Shown here piece by piece: positions 46,959 through 56,937 of a stretch of 64,000 bases of DNA. Every line of letters starts with the position of its first letter. Within the stretch, counting starts at the first letter, position 1. Made by a program: the position numbers and the translations under genes. Source of the stretch: Gilliamella sp. wkB171 (lineage in GTDB: Bacteria; Pseudomonadota; Gammaproteobacteria; Enterobacterales; Orbaceae); NCBI RefSeq assembly GCF_001693755.1, contig NZ_LYST01000043.1, positions 434,001-498,000 on the forward strand, in the 5' to 3' direction. The notes beneath the pieces are model-generated. The model worked only from the letters and a program-made list of their open reading frames with translations, did not search any database and had not been told where the DNA came from.

Positions 46959-48380
46959 GTGAATCAATTAAATGTTAAAACACTAGCAAAAGTAATTTGT
47001 AAATTATTACTGTTATTACAATTTTCACCAATAGGCTATGCTTATTTAACGTCACAAACAGTGCAAATCATTCATGGCATGCGTCCATCGTTGTCTACCG
47101 AAATAGAAAATAATATCGATGATCTTGATCTTTTCGGTTTAAATGTAGATGATCTCAATTACTACGGTAGCGAAGTCGATACTATTCCCCTGCAAACAAG
47201 TTATCCATTCAAAGATAAATTTAAAATAGCACCAATAAAACAACCTAACGAAAACCAATATTATGATAACGATGGGGATCAACTCGATTTTTTAAGTGCT
47301 AAAGATAAAATCAATATGACTTGGTATTATACCAATGCTAAAAATCAATTAGTTGAATTTATACCTACAGCAACAGATACTTTTTGTTCCTTATCACAAA
47401 AAGGAATGTACAGCCCTTATAAAGTAAAACTGACAGCAGACTTACTTCTTTTCTCAAAGTTTGGTATACCCGATGATAATGAATATCCTAATGATACATT
47501 TATTACGCAACCATCGAAAATGTATACTGTTTTAGAAGATACTGGATTTTGTTACGCAAAACCCGAACTAACCCCATCTACAGCCGCTAATAGTGCTAAA
47601 AATCAATGGAATAAAAATTTTGGTTTTTTAATTCAATCAAATGTAGATTTAGACAAAAACTTTCCAACTACGGGTTTTTATGGTGCTAAGTTTGACTTAC
47701 TTTTGGCTCAAAATGGACTTGCTAATAACTATGATTGGTCTGTAAAACAAGGGAGTGAACTTGCAACAATTACCCATAATAATGATATAGTTACTGTCTA
47801 TTTAAATACACCAATAGCTAGAGATTCAAAACAAGCTTGGCAATATGTCGAAGCGTTGGGGTCTGATGGATTTACAATTATTATAGAGGGGAAAAATAAA
47901 AACACTCATAAATCAATACGATATGGATTCAAAATAAAAAAATGGTATGAAGCTTGGAAACAAGCTCAAGATAGTAAAGGCAATGTAATCGGCGTCAGAG
48001 ACACTGCCGAAGCGGTAGCCGCCGAATGTAGAAATAAGCCAGGTAACTATCGCATAACTGAACCCAAAGAATTAAGTAATGCGCCTTATGGTAATAGAGC
48101 AGGTTCCTCTGACTATACTCGTGAAATTGGTTCTTTATTTGGTGAATGGGGTGACCCTAGTCAAGATAAATATCCTGGTTCATATGGACCGGCTAAAAAT
48201 CAATCTAATATTTTTAGTCGCTGGTATGTATGGGATCCAGAGGCAATTGATGCTCATACACATCAACCTGGTACATTTTGTGATATGCACACTTATAATG
48301 CTAAATATCATTGCCGTGCAAACGAAAATGAAGATAAAAATGGTGTATGTGTTTCTATACCTCCAGGTCAAGAATGGTAG
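46959..48380 (+). CDS. Secreted protein B of the same uncharacterised family
   Basis: About 473 residues, strongly similar to protein A over the whole length. The signal peptide ends at GYA before YLTSQTVQ. Shared blocks are LFGLNVDDLNYYGSEVD, NDGDQLDFLS (calcium-loop-like), DTFCSL, LLLFSKFG, NFPTTGFYGAKFDLLL, TREIGSLFGEWGDP, and the C-terminal CDMHTYNAKYHC. GTG at 46959 is preferred because GGAAAGGGA stands seven bases before it. ATG at 46941 and GTG at 46938 would give a longer N-terminus with a poor ribosome-binding site. A hairpin terminator follows. Function unknown; C-type-lectin-like adhesin is a possibility from the C-terminal pattern. Confidence 0.8.
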   Translation: MNQLNVKTLAKVICKLLLLLQFSPIGYAYLTSQTVQIIHGMRPSLSTEIENNIDDLDLFGLNVDDLNYYGSEVDTIPLQTSYPFKDKFKIAPIKQPNENQYYDNDGDQLDFLSAKDKINMTWYYTNAKNQLVEFIPTATDTFCSLSQKGMYSPYKVKLTADLLLFSKFGIPDDNEYPNDTFITQPSKMYTVLEDTGFCYAKPELTPSTAANSAKNQWNKNFGFLIQSNVDLDKNFPTTGFYGAKFDLLLAQNGLANNYDWSVKQGSELATITHNNDIVTVYLNTPIARDSKQAWQYVEALGSDGFTIIIEGKNKNTHKSIRYGFKIKKWYEAWKQAQDSKGNVIGVRDTAEAVAAECRNKPGNYRITEPKELSNAPYGNRAGSSDYTREIGSLFGEWGDPSQDKYPGSYGPAKNQSNIFSRWYVWDPEAIDAHTHQPGTFCDMHTYNAKYHCRANENEDKNGVCVSIPPGQEW

Positions 48381-48401
48381 AATTATACTTAACCTTTAAA
48401 T

Positions 48402-48427
48402 AGATCTACTTATTCATAGGTAGATCT
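48402..48427 (+). terminator. Terminator after paralogue B
   Basis: AGATCTAC (48402-48409) and GTAGATCT (48420-48427), an 8-bp perfect stem with a 10-base loop, 22 bases after the stop. Confidence 0.6.
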
Positions 48428-48562
48428 TATCATTCCGATAATTGCATGTTTTTATGCGCTTACCTCCCTTTTTCGCTAATATAGTTTTATAACTACGCCT
48501 CTCCTTTTTTGCATCATTATAGTTGATTTTAACTAAAAAATTTTAATTATCGCTTAATAAAT

Positions 48563-48577
48563 ACACTACATATAGTA
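48563..48577 (+). promoter_or_regulatory. NrdR box 1 upstream of nrdA
   Basis: ACACTACATATAGTA fits the NrdR box pattern acaCwAtATaTwGtgt. Together with the box at 48595 it forms the tandem pair typical of ribonucleotide reductase promoters. Confidence 0.75.
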
Positions 48578-48594
48578 ATAAAATGATTAATAGG

Positions 48595-48609
48595 TACTAT
48601 ATATTGTAT
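48595..48609 (+). promoter_or_regulatory. NrdR box 2 upstream of nrdA
   Basis: TACTATATATTGTAT. The two box centres are 31 bp apart, three helical turns, the spacing known for tandem NrdR boxes. The nrdA ATG is 63 bases downstream. Confidence 0.75.
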
Positions 48610-48671
48610 ATTTTGACAAATATCAATTATCATAACCTTCACTGAAATACGGGATAAAACTGGATAAAAAA

Positions 48672-50957
48672 ATGAATAAATCAATACTCGTAACAAAGCG
48701 AAATGGTAAACAAGAACCCATAAATCTAGATAAAATTCACAAAGTCATCACTTGGGCAGCCGAAGGATTAGACAATGTTTCAGTATCACAAGTTGAATTG
48801 CGATCACATATTCAATTCTATGACGGCATTCGTACTTCCGATATTCACGAAACAATTATAAGGGCTGCTGCTGATCTTATTTCGCAAGAAACCCCTGACT
48901 ATCAATATTTAGCTGCTCGATTAGCCATTTTCCACTTACGTAAGAAAGCCTATAATCAGTTTACGCCGCCGCCACTTTATGAACATGTCAAAAAGTTAGT
49001 CGACACTAAACGTTACGATAAACACTTACTTGAAGATTATACGCAAGAAGAGTTCGAAGCAATGGATAAGATTATCGATCATTGGCGTGATATGAATTTT
49101 TCTTATGCAGCGGTAAAACAACTCGAAGGTAAATACTTAGTACAAAATCGTGTAACAGGTGAAATATATGAAAGCGCTCAATTTTTATATATATTAGTTG
49201 CCGCTTGTCTTTTTGCCAATTACCCTAAAGATACACGTCTAAATTATATTAAACGCTTTTACGATGCAGTATCAACGTTCAAGATTTCACTGCCAACACC
49301 AATTATGGCTGGTGTTCGTACCCCTACACGACAATTTAGTTCTTGTGTTTTAATTGAATGTGATGACAGTTTAGATTCAATTAATGCAACAGCAAGTGCC
49401 ATTGTTAAATATGTTTCTCAGCGAGCAGGGATTGGCGTCAATGCGGGTCGTATTCGTGCATTAGGCAGTTCAATTCGCGGTGGTGAAGCATTCCATACGG
49501 GTTGTATTCCATTTTATAAATATTTTCAAACAGCAGTTAAATCTTGTTCCCAAGGTGGCGTACGAGGCGGTGCAGCTACAGTATTTTATCCAATTTGGCA
49601 TCTAGAAGTTGAAAGTTTACTTGTTTTACGTAACAACCGAGGGGTTGAAGAAAATCGCGTTCGTCATTTAGATTATGGCGTACAAATTAATAAATTAATG
49701 TATCAACGCCTTATCAAAAATGAAAATATAACACTCTTTAGCCCATCTGATGTACCTGGACTCTACGATGCTTTTTTTGCTGATCAAGATAAATTTGAAT
49801 CTCTTTATCAACAATATGAACAAGATGTGAATATTCGCAAACGTATAGTAAAAGCTGTCGAGTTATTTTCACTTTTGATGCAAGAACGCGCATCTACTGG
49901 CCGTATTTATATTCAAAATGTCGATCATTGTAATACTCATAGCCCATTCAATCCTGAACAAGCTCCAGTGCATCAATCCAATTTATGTATGGAAATCGCT
50001 TTGCCAACAAAACCACTTTATAATATTAATGATGAAAATGGTGAAATTGCGCTTTGCACTTTATCTGCATTTAATTTAGGTAAAATAGAATCACTTGATG
50101 ACTTTGAAGAGTTAGCTGATCTTACCGTACGTGCTCTTGATTCTCTGCTTGATTATCAAGATTACCCTGTACCTGCCGCTCGAAATTCATCAATCAATCG
50201 TCGTACATTAGGTATTGGTGTCATCAATTATGCTTATTATTTAGCTAAACACGGTGTTAAATATTCCGACGGTAGCGCCAATAACTTAACTCATCGAACT
50301 TTCGAAGCCATGCAATACTATCTGCTTAAGGCATCAAATAATTTAGCGAAAGAAAAAGGTGCATGTCCGTTATTTAATGAAACAACCTATTCTCAAGGGA
50401 TTTTGCCAATCGATACCTATAAAAAAGATTTGGATAGTATTACTAAAGAACCCTTACATTATGATTGGGAATCACTGCGTGAATCAATTAAAACTTATGG
50501 ATTACGCAACTCCACATTATCAGCATTAATGCCCTCTGAAACTTCGTCACAAATTTCTAATGCCACCAATGGTATTGAACCCCCTCGTGGTTACATTAGT
50601 GTTAAAGCGTCAAAGGATGGCATTTTAAAGCAAGTAGTACCGGACTATAACGACTTAAAAAACTTCTACGAATTACTTTGGCAAATACCTAATAATACCG
50701 GTTATTTACACTTAGTTGGTATTATGCAGAAATTTATTGATCAATCTATTTCAGCTAATACTAATTACGATCCGACAAAATTCCCTAATGACAAAGTACC
50801 AATGAAACAGCTATTAGCAGATTTATTAACAGCCTATAAATTTGGGGTAAAAACACTCTATTATCATAATACACGTGATGGTGCCGAAGATATTCAAGGT
50901 GATATAGCGCTAACAGCAAGTGATGATGGATGTGAAGGCGGAGCTTGCAAAATTTAA
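48672..50957 (+). CDS. nrdA: Ribonucleoside-diphosphate reductase class Ia, alpha subunit NrdA
   Basis: Large subunit that reduces ribonucleoside diphosphates to deoxyribonucleotides. Residues 1-95 form the ATP-cone (VTKRNGKQEPINLDKIHKVI). The barrel has QFSSCVLIECDD (active-site Cys), GIGVNAGRIRALGS, NLCMEIALP and CTLSAFNLG. The Tyr pair and PSETSSQISNATNGIEPPR are also seen. The C-terminus CEGGACKI has the redox-shuttle Cys pair. 761 residues match E. coli NrdA exactly. Regulated by NrdR (two boxes) and adjacent to nrdB; no yfaE ferredoxin gene follows. Confidence 0.97.
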   Translation: MNKSILVTKRNGKQEPINLDKIHKVITWAAEGLDNVSVSQVELRSHIQFYDGIRTSDIHETIIRAAADLISQETPDYQYLAARLAIFHLRKKAYNQFTPPPLYEHVKKLVDTKRYDKHLLEDYTQEEFEAMDKIIDHWRDMNFSYAAVKQLEGKYLVQNRVTGEIYESAQFLYILVAACLFANYPKDTRLNYIKRFYDAVSTFKISLPTPIMAGVRTPTRQFSSCVLIECDDSLDSINATASAIVKYVSQRAGIGVNAGRIRALGSSIRGGEAFHTGCIPFYKYFQTAVKSCSQGGVRGGAATVFYPIWHLEVESLLVLRNNRGVEENRVRHLDYGVQINKLMYQRLIKNENITLFSPSDVPGLYDAFFADQDKFESLYQQYEQDVNIRKRIVKAVELFSLLMQERASTGRIYIQNVDHCNTHSPFNPEQAPVHQSNLCMEIALPTKPLYNINDENGEIALCTLSAFNLGKIESLDDFEELADLTVRALDSLLDYQDYPVPAARNSSINRRTLGIGVINYAYYLAKHGVKYSDGSANNLTHRTFEAMQYYLLKASNNLAKEKGACPLFNETTYSQGILPIDTYKKDLDSITKEPLHYDWESLRESIKTYGLRNSTLSALMPSETSSQISNATNGIEPPRGYISVKASKDGILKQVVPDYNDLKNFYELLWQIPNNTGYLHLVGIMQKFIDQSISANTNYDPTKFPNDKVPMKQLLADLLTAYKFGVKTLYYHNTRDGAEDIQGDIALTASDDGCEGGACKI

Positions 50958-50995
50958 ACAATATTCAATCATTACGCAGTAATATAGAAAAATAG

Positions 50996-51025
50996 TTTTA
51001 GAGAAAGTCAAACCTTTCTCTAAAA
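50996..51025 (+). repeat. 12-bp perfect hairpin in the nrdA-nrdB spacer
   Basis: TTTTAGAGAAAG (50996-51007) and CTTTCTCTAAAA (51014-51025) with a 6-base TCAAAC loop. It is in the transcript between the stop of nrdA and the AGGAG site of nrdB. It could set the ratio of the two subunits by attenuation or mRNA stability. A second weaker CGCG/CGCG pairing (about 51047-51061) follows. Confidence 0.7.
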
Positions 51026-51095
51026 ATTCTTCCTCGTCTTTTGCTGTCGCGAAAGGTCGCGGTAAAAGCAACAAAAAACCGTTAGGAGTTCTTTT

Positions 51096-52232
51096 ATGAG
51101 TATGAATTACAGTACCTTTTCGCATGTACATAATGACCAACTTAAAGAGCCAATGTTTCTCGGCCAACCTGTTAATGTTGCCCGTTATGATCAGCAAAAA
51201 TATGAAATGTTTGAAAAACTGATCGAAAAACAACTCTCTTTCTTCTGGCGTCCAGAGGAAGTCGATATTTCACAAGATCGTATCGATTATGCAGCGTTAC
51301 CTGAACACGAAAAGCATATTTTTATCAGTAACTTGAAATATCAAACTCTACTCGATTCAATTCAAGGACGTAGCCCTAACGTTGCTTTACTGCCACTTAT
51401 TTCTATTCCTGAACTCGAAACTTGGGTTGAAACATGGTCATTTTCTGAAACGATACATTCACGTTCATACACACACATTATTCGTAATATTGTTAACGAT
51501 CCCTCTGTCGTATTTGATGATATTGTCACCAATAAAGAAATTCAAAAACGAGCAGGCGATATTGCTGGTTATTACGATGACCTTATCAGCTATGCCAGCT
51601 ACTATAATTTATTGGGTGAAGGCAAGCATAACGTTAACGGTCGAACCATTACTATTGATCTGCGCGAACTCAAAAGACGGCTCTACTTATGCTTAATGAG
51701 CGTTAATGCGCTTGAAGCCATTCGTTTTTATGTCAGCTTCGCGTGTTCATTTGCCTTTGCTGAACGCGAATTGATGGAAGGTAATGCAAAAATAATCAAA
51801 CTTATTGCACGTGATGAAGCCCTTCACTTAACCGGTACTCAATTCATGATAAATACATTACGTAGCGGCGAAGATGACCCCGAAATGGCAGAAATTGCCA
51901 AAGAGTGCGAACAAGATTGTTATGATTTATTCTTGCAAGCGGCCAATCAAGAAAAAGAGTGGGCCGAATACCTATTTGAAGGTGGATCAATGATTGGATT
52001 AAATAAAGACATTTTATGCCAATATGTTGAATATATCACCAATATTCGTATGCAAGCTGTTGGTCTAAAATTACCGTACGAAGTTAAATCCAATCCAATT
52101 CCTTGGATTAATAACTGGCTAGTGTCTGACAATGTCCAAGTTGCCCCACAAGAAGCGGAAATGAGTTCTTACCTAGTGGGACAAATTGACTCAGAAATTA
52201 ATGAAGATGATTTAAGTGATTTCTCATTATAA
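51096..52232 (+). CDS. nrdB: Ribonucleoside-diphosphate reductase class Ia, beta subunit NrdB
   Basis: Small subunit with the diiron-tyrosyl radical. 378 residues against 376 in E. coli. [17 protein letters not shown], then [21 protein letters not shown] and [13 protein letters not shown] hold the iron-binding Asp, Glu and His ligands; the Tyr radical is in the segment around SRSYTHI. The C-terminus [12 protein letters not shown] matches the NrdA-docking tail. An AGGAG site precedes the ATG. The terminator after the gene is duplicated downstream (58-bp repeat). Confidence 0.97.
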   Translation: MSMNYSTFSHVHNDQLKEPMFLGQPVNVARYDQQKYEMFEKLIEKQLSFFWRPEEVDISQDRIDYAALPEHEKHIFISNLKYQTLLDSIQGRSPNVALLPLISIPELETWVETWSFSETIHSRSYTHIIRNIVNDPSVVFDDIVTNKEIQKRAGDIAGYYDDLISYASYYNLLGEGKHNVNGRTITIDLRELKRRLYLCLMSVNALEAIRFYVSFACSFAFAERELMEGNAKIIKLIARDEALHLTGTQFMINTLRSGEDDPEMAEIAKECEQDCYDLFLQAANQEKEWAEYLFEGGSMIGLNKDILCQYVEYITNIRMQAVGLKLPYEVKSNPIPWINNWLVSDNVQVAPQEAEMSSYLVGQIDSEINEDDLSDFSL

Positions 52233-52289
52233 TCAAATGCGCCAACCCACATTTCCATTCACCAAAGGAACAAACGCTTGTTCCTTTTT
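52232..52289 (+). repeat. 58-bp direct repeat, copy 1, containing the nrdB terminator
   Basis: This copy starts at the last base of the nrdB stop. It includes the stem AAAGGAACAA / TTGTTCCTTT with an ACGC loop and a T run. The identical 58 bases recur at 53130-53187, 898 bases downstream, with a lipoprotein gene between the copies. It acts as the nrdB terminator. Confidence 0.95.
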
Positions 52290-52428
52290 TGTTATATACC
52301 TCAAAATCAACAGTAACTTGAAAAAAATAAATAACTAATCTGTTTTTTTATAAAAATTGATTGCTATATTGATCTATTACTAAATTTGCTTACTATATGA
52401 AAGAACTAAAAAAGGAAAAGGAAATCTA

Positions 52429-53127
52429 ATGAAAAAAATAATTATAGCTGCAATGTCTTTTACATTATTTGGATGTGTAAGTGATATTAAATATAACTAT
52501 GTACCTGAAACATCTCAAATCAGTTTTCCAGAACTCAATACAGTTACAACAACCTATATTGGTGATGACATGATTCGCCAGGGAAATATAAAATTAGTCG
52601 ATACTATTTCTTTTAGTTCTAAAACAGATATTACTCGAACTATACAATCTTTCATTATTGATGCTGGTGACTATCCAAAATTAGGTGAAGATAAAACCTA
52701 TCTATTTTTCGATTCAAAAAGTATCGATGGAAAATCAATAGTCAAAAGTTATACCAACTCATTGCCAGTTATTGGAATTCGCGTTAGAAAAGATAATAAT
52801 AAAAATGAAGTTTGTTTGTCTTTCCCCACTGGCACTGACTTTTGTAACTATGATAAACAATATCAATTCAAGAAAGTTAGCATAACAGGTGAAAACCAAT
52901 TCCAACAAATATTAATTTATACAGGAAAAATTGGAAATAAAATTAATATAGGATATCGCGAGTTTAGCAATAACATGGCAAGACCTGCTTTTGCGAATAA
53001 TGCCGAATATGACTTGTCTAGTTCCAAAATTATACGTTATAAAGGTGCGGTTATTGAAGTGTTAGAAGCGACTAACCAGTACATAAAGTATAAAATGCTT
53101 AGTAACTTTAATACACAAACAAAATAA
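52429..53127 (+). CDS. Hypothetical lipoprotein between two copies of the nrdB terminator
   Basis: 232 residues. The leader MKKIIIAAMSFTLFGC ends in a lipobox (LFGC), so the mature protein is a lipoprotein with Cys at residue 16 and Val-Ser next. The rest is polar, with few aromatic residues and two further Cys (CLSFPTGTDFC, near residues 137-147). I do not recognise the family. The ribosome-binding site (AAGGAAAAGGAAA) is strong. It is flanked by exact copies of the 58-bp terminator repeat, which suggests it entered or was duplicated with that repeat. Confidence 0.85.
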   Translation: MKKIIIAAMSFTLFGCVSDIKYNYVPETSQISFPELNTVTTTYIGDDMIRQGNIKLVDTISFSSKTDITRTIQSFIIDAGDYPKLGEDKTYLFFDSKSIDGKSIVKSYTNSLPVIGIRVRKDNNKNEVCLSFPTGTDFCNYDKQYQFKKVSITGENQFQQILIYTGKIGNKINIGYREFSNNMARPAFANNAEYDLSSSKIIRYKGAVIEVLEATNQYIKYKMLSNFNTQTK

Positions 53128-53129
53128 TC

Positions 53130-53187
53130 ATCAAATGCGCCAACCCACATTTCCATTCACCAAAGGAACAAACGCTTGTTCCTTTTT
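53130..53187 (+). repeat. 58-bp direct repeat, copy 2, terminator of the lipoprotein gene
   Basis: Identical to copy 1 over 58 bases, three bases after the lipoprotein stop. It carries the same AAAGGAACAA/TTGTTCCTTT terminator. The copies bracket a segment of about 840 bases. Confidence 0.95.
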
Positions 53188-53293
53188 ATACATTAACTAT
53201 GTCAATAATTATATCAATAAACCGTTGCTTGACAGTTATCTAAAATCGGGTAAGGATATTAGCATTAAATTGTTTTGATTTGATATAATCGCT

Positions 53294-55948
53294 ATGACTC
53301 AAGCAAATCTTTATTATCCAATCTCACCGCTTAATTTTAACGATGAGCAAATAAATACTCACTATATAAAACAGCAACTTGAAGAATTTCAGAACTGGTC
53401 TGTTAGCCAATTTAAACAAAATGTCGATATTGATATATTGGTGCATTTACGGAGTCAATTTATTGATGATTTGCTCAAAAGACTCTGGCAGTACTACCAA
53501 ATTCCAGAACAAGTGTCTTCACTGTTTAAGCAAAACCGCCTATCCTTAATTGCCGTAGGTGGATATGGTCGTGCAGAACTTCATCCTCTATCAGATATCG
53601 ATATTTTAATATTAAGTGATAGTGCACTGTCAAAAGATCTTGAAAAACGAATTGGCGATTTAGTTCGCTTGCTATGGGATTTACATTTAGATATTGGTCA
53701 TAGTGTTAGAACATTAAAAACGTGTCTGCAAGAAGCTAAAAACGATATCACCATTATGACCAATTTAATTGAATCGAGATTAATATGTGGTAACGCTTCA
53801 TTATTAAAAGAGCTGCAAAAACAGATTTTTAGTCATAAAATTTGGCCTTCAGCAGCTTTCTATCAGGCTAAAGTTAAAGAACAACAAGAACGACATCGGC
53901 AATATCATAGTACCAGCTATAATCTTGAACCGGATTTAAAAAATAGCCCAGGCGGTTTGCGCGATATGCAAATTATTCAATGGATTGCTGTTCGTCATTT
54001 TGGTGGTGAGTTTTTAAAAAAAATAGCTGATTTTAATTATTTAACGCCTGAAGATATTGAAGAGTTTAAAACCTGTCGCAAGTTCCTTTGGCGTATGCGC
54101 TTTGCCCTGCATAGCGTGATTAACCGTTATGACAATCGCTTGCTGTTTGATCGCCAGCTCAGTATTGCTAATCTGCTCGGATACCAAGGTCAAGGTAATA
54201 CGCCTGTTGAAAAAATGATGCATGATTATTATCGTGTTGCACATAATATTACCGAACTTAATCAGATGTTATTACAACTGTTTGATGAATCGATACTTGA
54301 ACTTAATGCTCAAAGTAAAACCTATAGTATTGATGAATATTTTCAGGCAAGAGATGACTTGATTGATGTAAAAGACAATAATCTGTTCAAACAAGATCCT
54401 GTCATGATTATACAGCTTTTTTATACCATCTTACTAAATCCTCAAATCACAGGGCTATACTCAAATACAATTAGGCAATTACGTTCAGCGCGGCGACAAT
54501 TAACAACCTTGCTATGTGAAGATGAAAAGGCAAGATCATTATTTTTAAAAATTATCAAACACCCAGATGCAATTAAAAAGGCTATATTACTGATGCATCA
54601 ATATGGTATTTTGACTGTCTATATTCCTGGTTGGAAGCACATTGCAGGTATGATGCAATTTGATCTATTCCATGCCTATACAGTTGATGAACATACTATC
54701 CGCTTGCTACTTGAACTTGATAGTTTTAAAACTCAAGCCAGTAAAGAAAAACACCCGAACAGTTCAAACGTTTTTGCCAAACTATCAAAACCTGAATTAT
54801 TAGTTATTACTGGATTATTCCATGATATCGGTAAAGGTCACCATGGTGATCATTCTGAAATAGGGGCAAAACTGGTTGAAAAGTTTTGCCAACTACATAA
54901 ACTTGAGCCAAAAGATACCGACTTAATTGTGTGGCTAGTTCGCTATCATTTACTTATGTCAGTCACGGCCCAAAGTCGTGATTTACAAGATCCTGCGGTT
55001 ATTAATGAATTTATTCAAATTGTTAAAAGTGAGCGCCGTTTACAATATTTATTATGTTTAACCGTTGCCGATGTGTGCGCAACTAACGAAACACTTTGGA
55101 ACAGTTGGAAGCAAAGTTTAATGCGTGAACTGTATTTAACCGCAAAACGATCATTCGATTCAGGAGCTCATCATATCCCTGAACAACGAAGTATTGCTCG
55201 CCAACATAAACATGAAGCATTCGAAACCTTGCTCAAACAACATTACGATGAACAAAAAATCAAAAATTTGTGGCAAGATTACCGTGTTGACTATTTTCTG
55301 CGCTATACTACTGAACAGATTGTTTGGCATGCGCAAATGCTATTGCAGCATGATTTAACTCAAACATTTGTAGCGATCAACCCTGATCCGTACCATGGTG
55401 GCAGCGAGATAGTTATTTACTCACCAGATCGACCTTACCTATTTGCCACTGTTTGCAATATTTTAAATAATCATAATCTGAGCATTCATGATGCATTAAT
55501 TATTACCAATAAGAAAGGTTTTGCCCTTGATACATTTATTGTATTAGAACCAAATGGGCAAACATTACAACCAGACAGGCATTACAGTATTATAAAATCA
55601 CTTGAAAAAGCTTTACAGCAACCGGTTTATAAAGGCGTAACAATAAAACCGCCTAAGCAACGATTGCGTTCATTTTCAGTGCCCACTCAAGTCAATTTTT
55701 TATCTGCCTTTAATGAAAGCCAGACTTATATGGAGCTAATTGCATTAGATAGGCCGGGATTACTTGCCTGTGTTGGTGAAGTATTTGCAAAACTAGAGTT
55801 ATCATTAAGTAGTGCTAAAATCGCAACTATCGGTGAACATATTGAAGATTTATTTATTTTAAAAGATAAACACAACAATGCACTTGATGATAATACTTGT
55901 AATATATTACGAGATTCGATAGTAAATACTATTGATTCGATGAATTAA
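53294..55948 (+). CDS. glnD: Bifunctional uridylyltransferase/uridylyl-removing enzyme GlnD
   Basis: Nitrogen sensor that modifies the PII protein. The order is: nucleotidyltransferase domain with AVGGYGRAELHPLSDIDIL (about residues 88-106); GlnE-like helical region; HD domain with GLFHDIGKGHHGDHS (about 510-525, metal ligands His-Asp); and two ACT domains (SPDRPYLFATVCNIL and ALDRPGLLACVGEVF). The 884 residues compare with 890 in E. coli. The ATG has no strong Shine-Dalgarno site. The neighbours map and dapD found in E. coli are absent. Confidence 0.96.
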   Translation: MTQANLYYPISPLNFNDEQINTHYIKQQLEEFQNWSVSQFKQNVDIDILVHLRSQFIDDLLKRLWQYYQIPEQVSSLFKQNRLSLIAVGGYGRAELHPLSDIDILILSDSALSKDLEKRIGDLVRLLWDLHLDIGHSVRTLKTCLQEAKNDITIMTNLIESRLICGNASLLKELQKQIFSHKIWPSAAFYQAKVKEQQERHRQYHSTSYNLEPDLKNSPGGLRDMQIIQWIAVRHFGGEFLKKIADFNYLTPEDIEEFKTCRKFLWRMRFALHSVINRYDNRLLFDRQLSIANLLGYQGQGNTPVEKMMHDYYRVAHNITELNQMLLQLFDESILELNAQSKTYSIDEYFQARDDLIDVKDNNLFKQDPVMIIQLFYTILLNPQITGLYSNTIRQLRSARRQLTTLLCEDEKARSLFLKIIKHPDAIKKAILLMHQYGILTVYIPGWKHIAGMMQFDLFHAYTVDEHTIRLLLELDSFKTQASKEKHPNSSNVFAKLSKPELLVITGLFHDIGKGHHGDHSEIGAKLVEKFCQLHKLEPKDTDLIVWLVRYHLLMSVTAQSRDLQDPAVINEFIQIVKSERRLQYLLCLTVADVCATNETLWNSWKQSLMRELYLTAKRSFDSGAHHIPEQRSIARQHKHEAFETLLKQHYDEQKIKNLWQDYRVDYFLRYTTEQIVWHAQMLLQHDLTQTFVAINPDPYHGGSEIVIYSPDRPYLFATVCNILNNHNLSIHDALIITNKKGFALDTFIVLEPNGQTLQPDRHYSIIKSLEKALQQPVYKGVTIKPPKQRLRSFSVPTQVNFLSAFNESQTYMELIALDRPGLLACVGEVFAKLELSLSSAKIATIGEHIEDLFILKDKHNNALDDNTCNILRDSIVNTIDSMN

Positions 55949-55972
55949 TTAACCAATTTGAAGATACCGTTT

Positions 55973-56896
55973 ATGCAATTTTTTATTATTTTATTTCCAA
56001 TCTTCTGTATTTTTGTCGTTGGATTTATTGCACAAAAAGCACTAAAATTTGATGTAGCAAATTTATCTAAAATGTCGCTTTATGTGCTTTCTCCTTTTTT
56101 ATCATTCAAAACGTTTTATACTCACACCTTAACCACAGACTATCTATTTTATATTGTCTATATTTTTGGTCTTTGTTTCTTATTAGTTAGTGTTGTCTCA
56201 ATTTGGTCGTTGATCATGCGTTATTCAGTCAAAGAACGTTGCGCCATGATTCTGAGTTCTTGTTTTATGAATAATGGTAATTATGGTACACCGGTATTAC
56301 TGGTTTTTTTTAGCACAGTAGGCTTCGATCTTGGCGTTATTATGATGGTATTGCAACAATTTGTGATGAGTACCGTTGGTATCTACTATGCAGCAAAAGG
56401 CAGTGCTCGTAGCGATATTGTCAGTCAAAAAGATGTCATCAATAAAGTCATTCGCATGCCTGTTGCTTATGGTGCTTTTTTGGGGATTATTTTCCAGTTG
56501 TGCCACATTCCTTTGTCAAAATCCATTATGACATCCATTGGTATGATTGGTGATTCATCAATTGTGATTATTATGATAATTTTAGGTATGCAATTAGCTA
56601 AAATTCGGATTAAACAACTCGATTACCCTAAACTTTCATTTTCGCTATTAACCCGTATGGTTATCTCACCACTTGTCGCTTGTTGTTTAGTCTACTTTAT
56701 GCCTATTTCACCGGTTTATAAACAGGTACTCATTGTGTTAGCCGCAATGCCCAGTGCCGCTAATACCACTTTAATGTCAGTACAATTTGATACGCATCCT
56801 GAATTAGTTTCAAGTGCAACCCTAGTCAGTACATTATTAAGTTTAATCACATTACCGACTGTATTATGGCTGGTAGGCGCGCCCGTACCTTTTTAA
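55973..56896 (+). CDS. AEC-family permease (auxin efflux carrier superfamily)
   Basis: About 307 residues with roughly ten membrane helices in two halves. FMNNGNYGTPVLLVFF and the C-terminal AAMPSAANTTLMSVQF (a conserved Pro-containing break) are typical of the AEC family; known members transport malonate, malate or auxin-like acids. ATG at 55973 is preferred to the TTG at 55958. It follows glnD at a distance of 24 bases, so co-transcription is possible. Substrate unknown. Confidence 0.85.
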   Translation: MQFFIILFPIFCIFVVGFIAQKALKFDVANLSKMSLYVLSPFLSFKTFYTHTLTTDYLFYIVYIFGLCFLLVSVVSIWSLIMRYSVKERCAMILSSCFMNNGNYGTPVLLVFFSTVGFDLGVIMMVLQQFVMSTVGIYYAAKGSARSDIVSQKDVINKVIRMPVAYGAFLGIIFQLCHIPLSKSIMTSIGMIGDSSIVIIMIILGMQLAKIRIKQLDYPKLSFSLLTRMVISPLVACCLVYFMPISPVYKQVLIVLAAMPSAANTTLMSVQFDTHPELVSSATLVSTLLSLITLPTVLWLVGAPVPF

Positions 56897-56937
56897 CAAA
56901 TAGTTTTTTACTTTTAAAAAGCGCATATCTGCATAAA

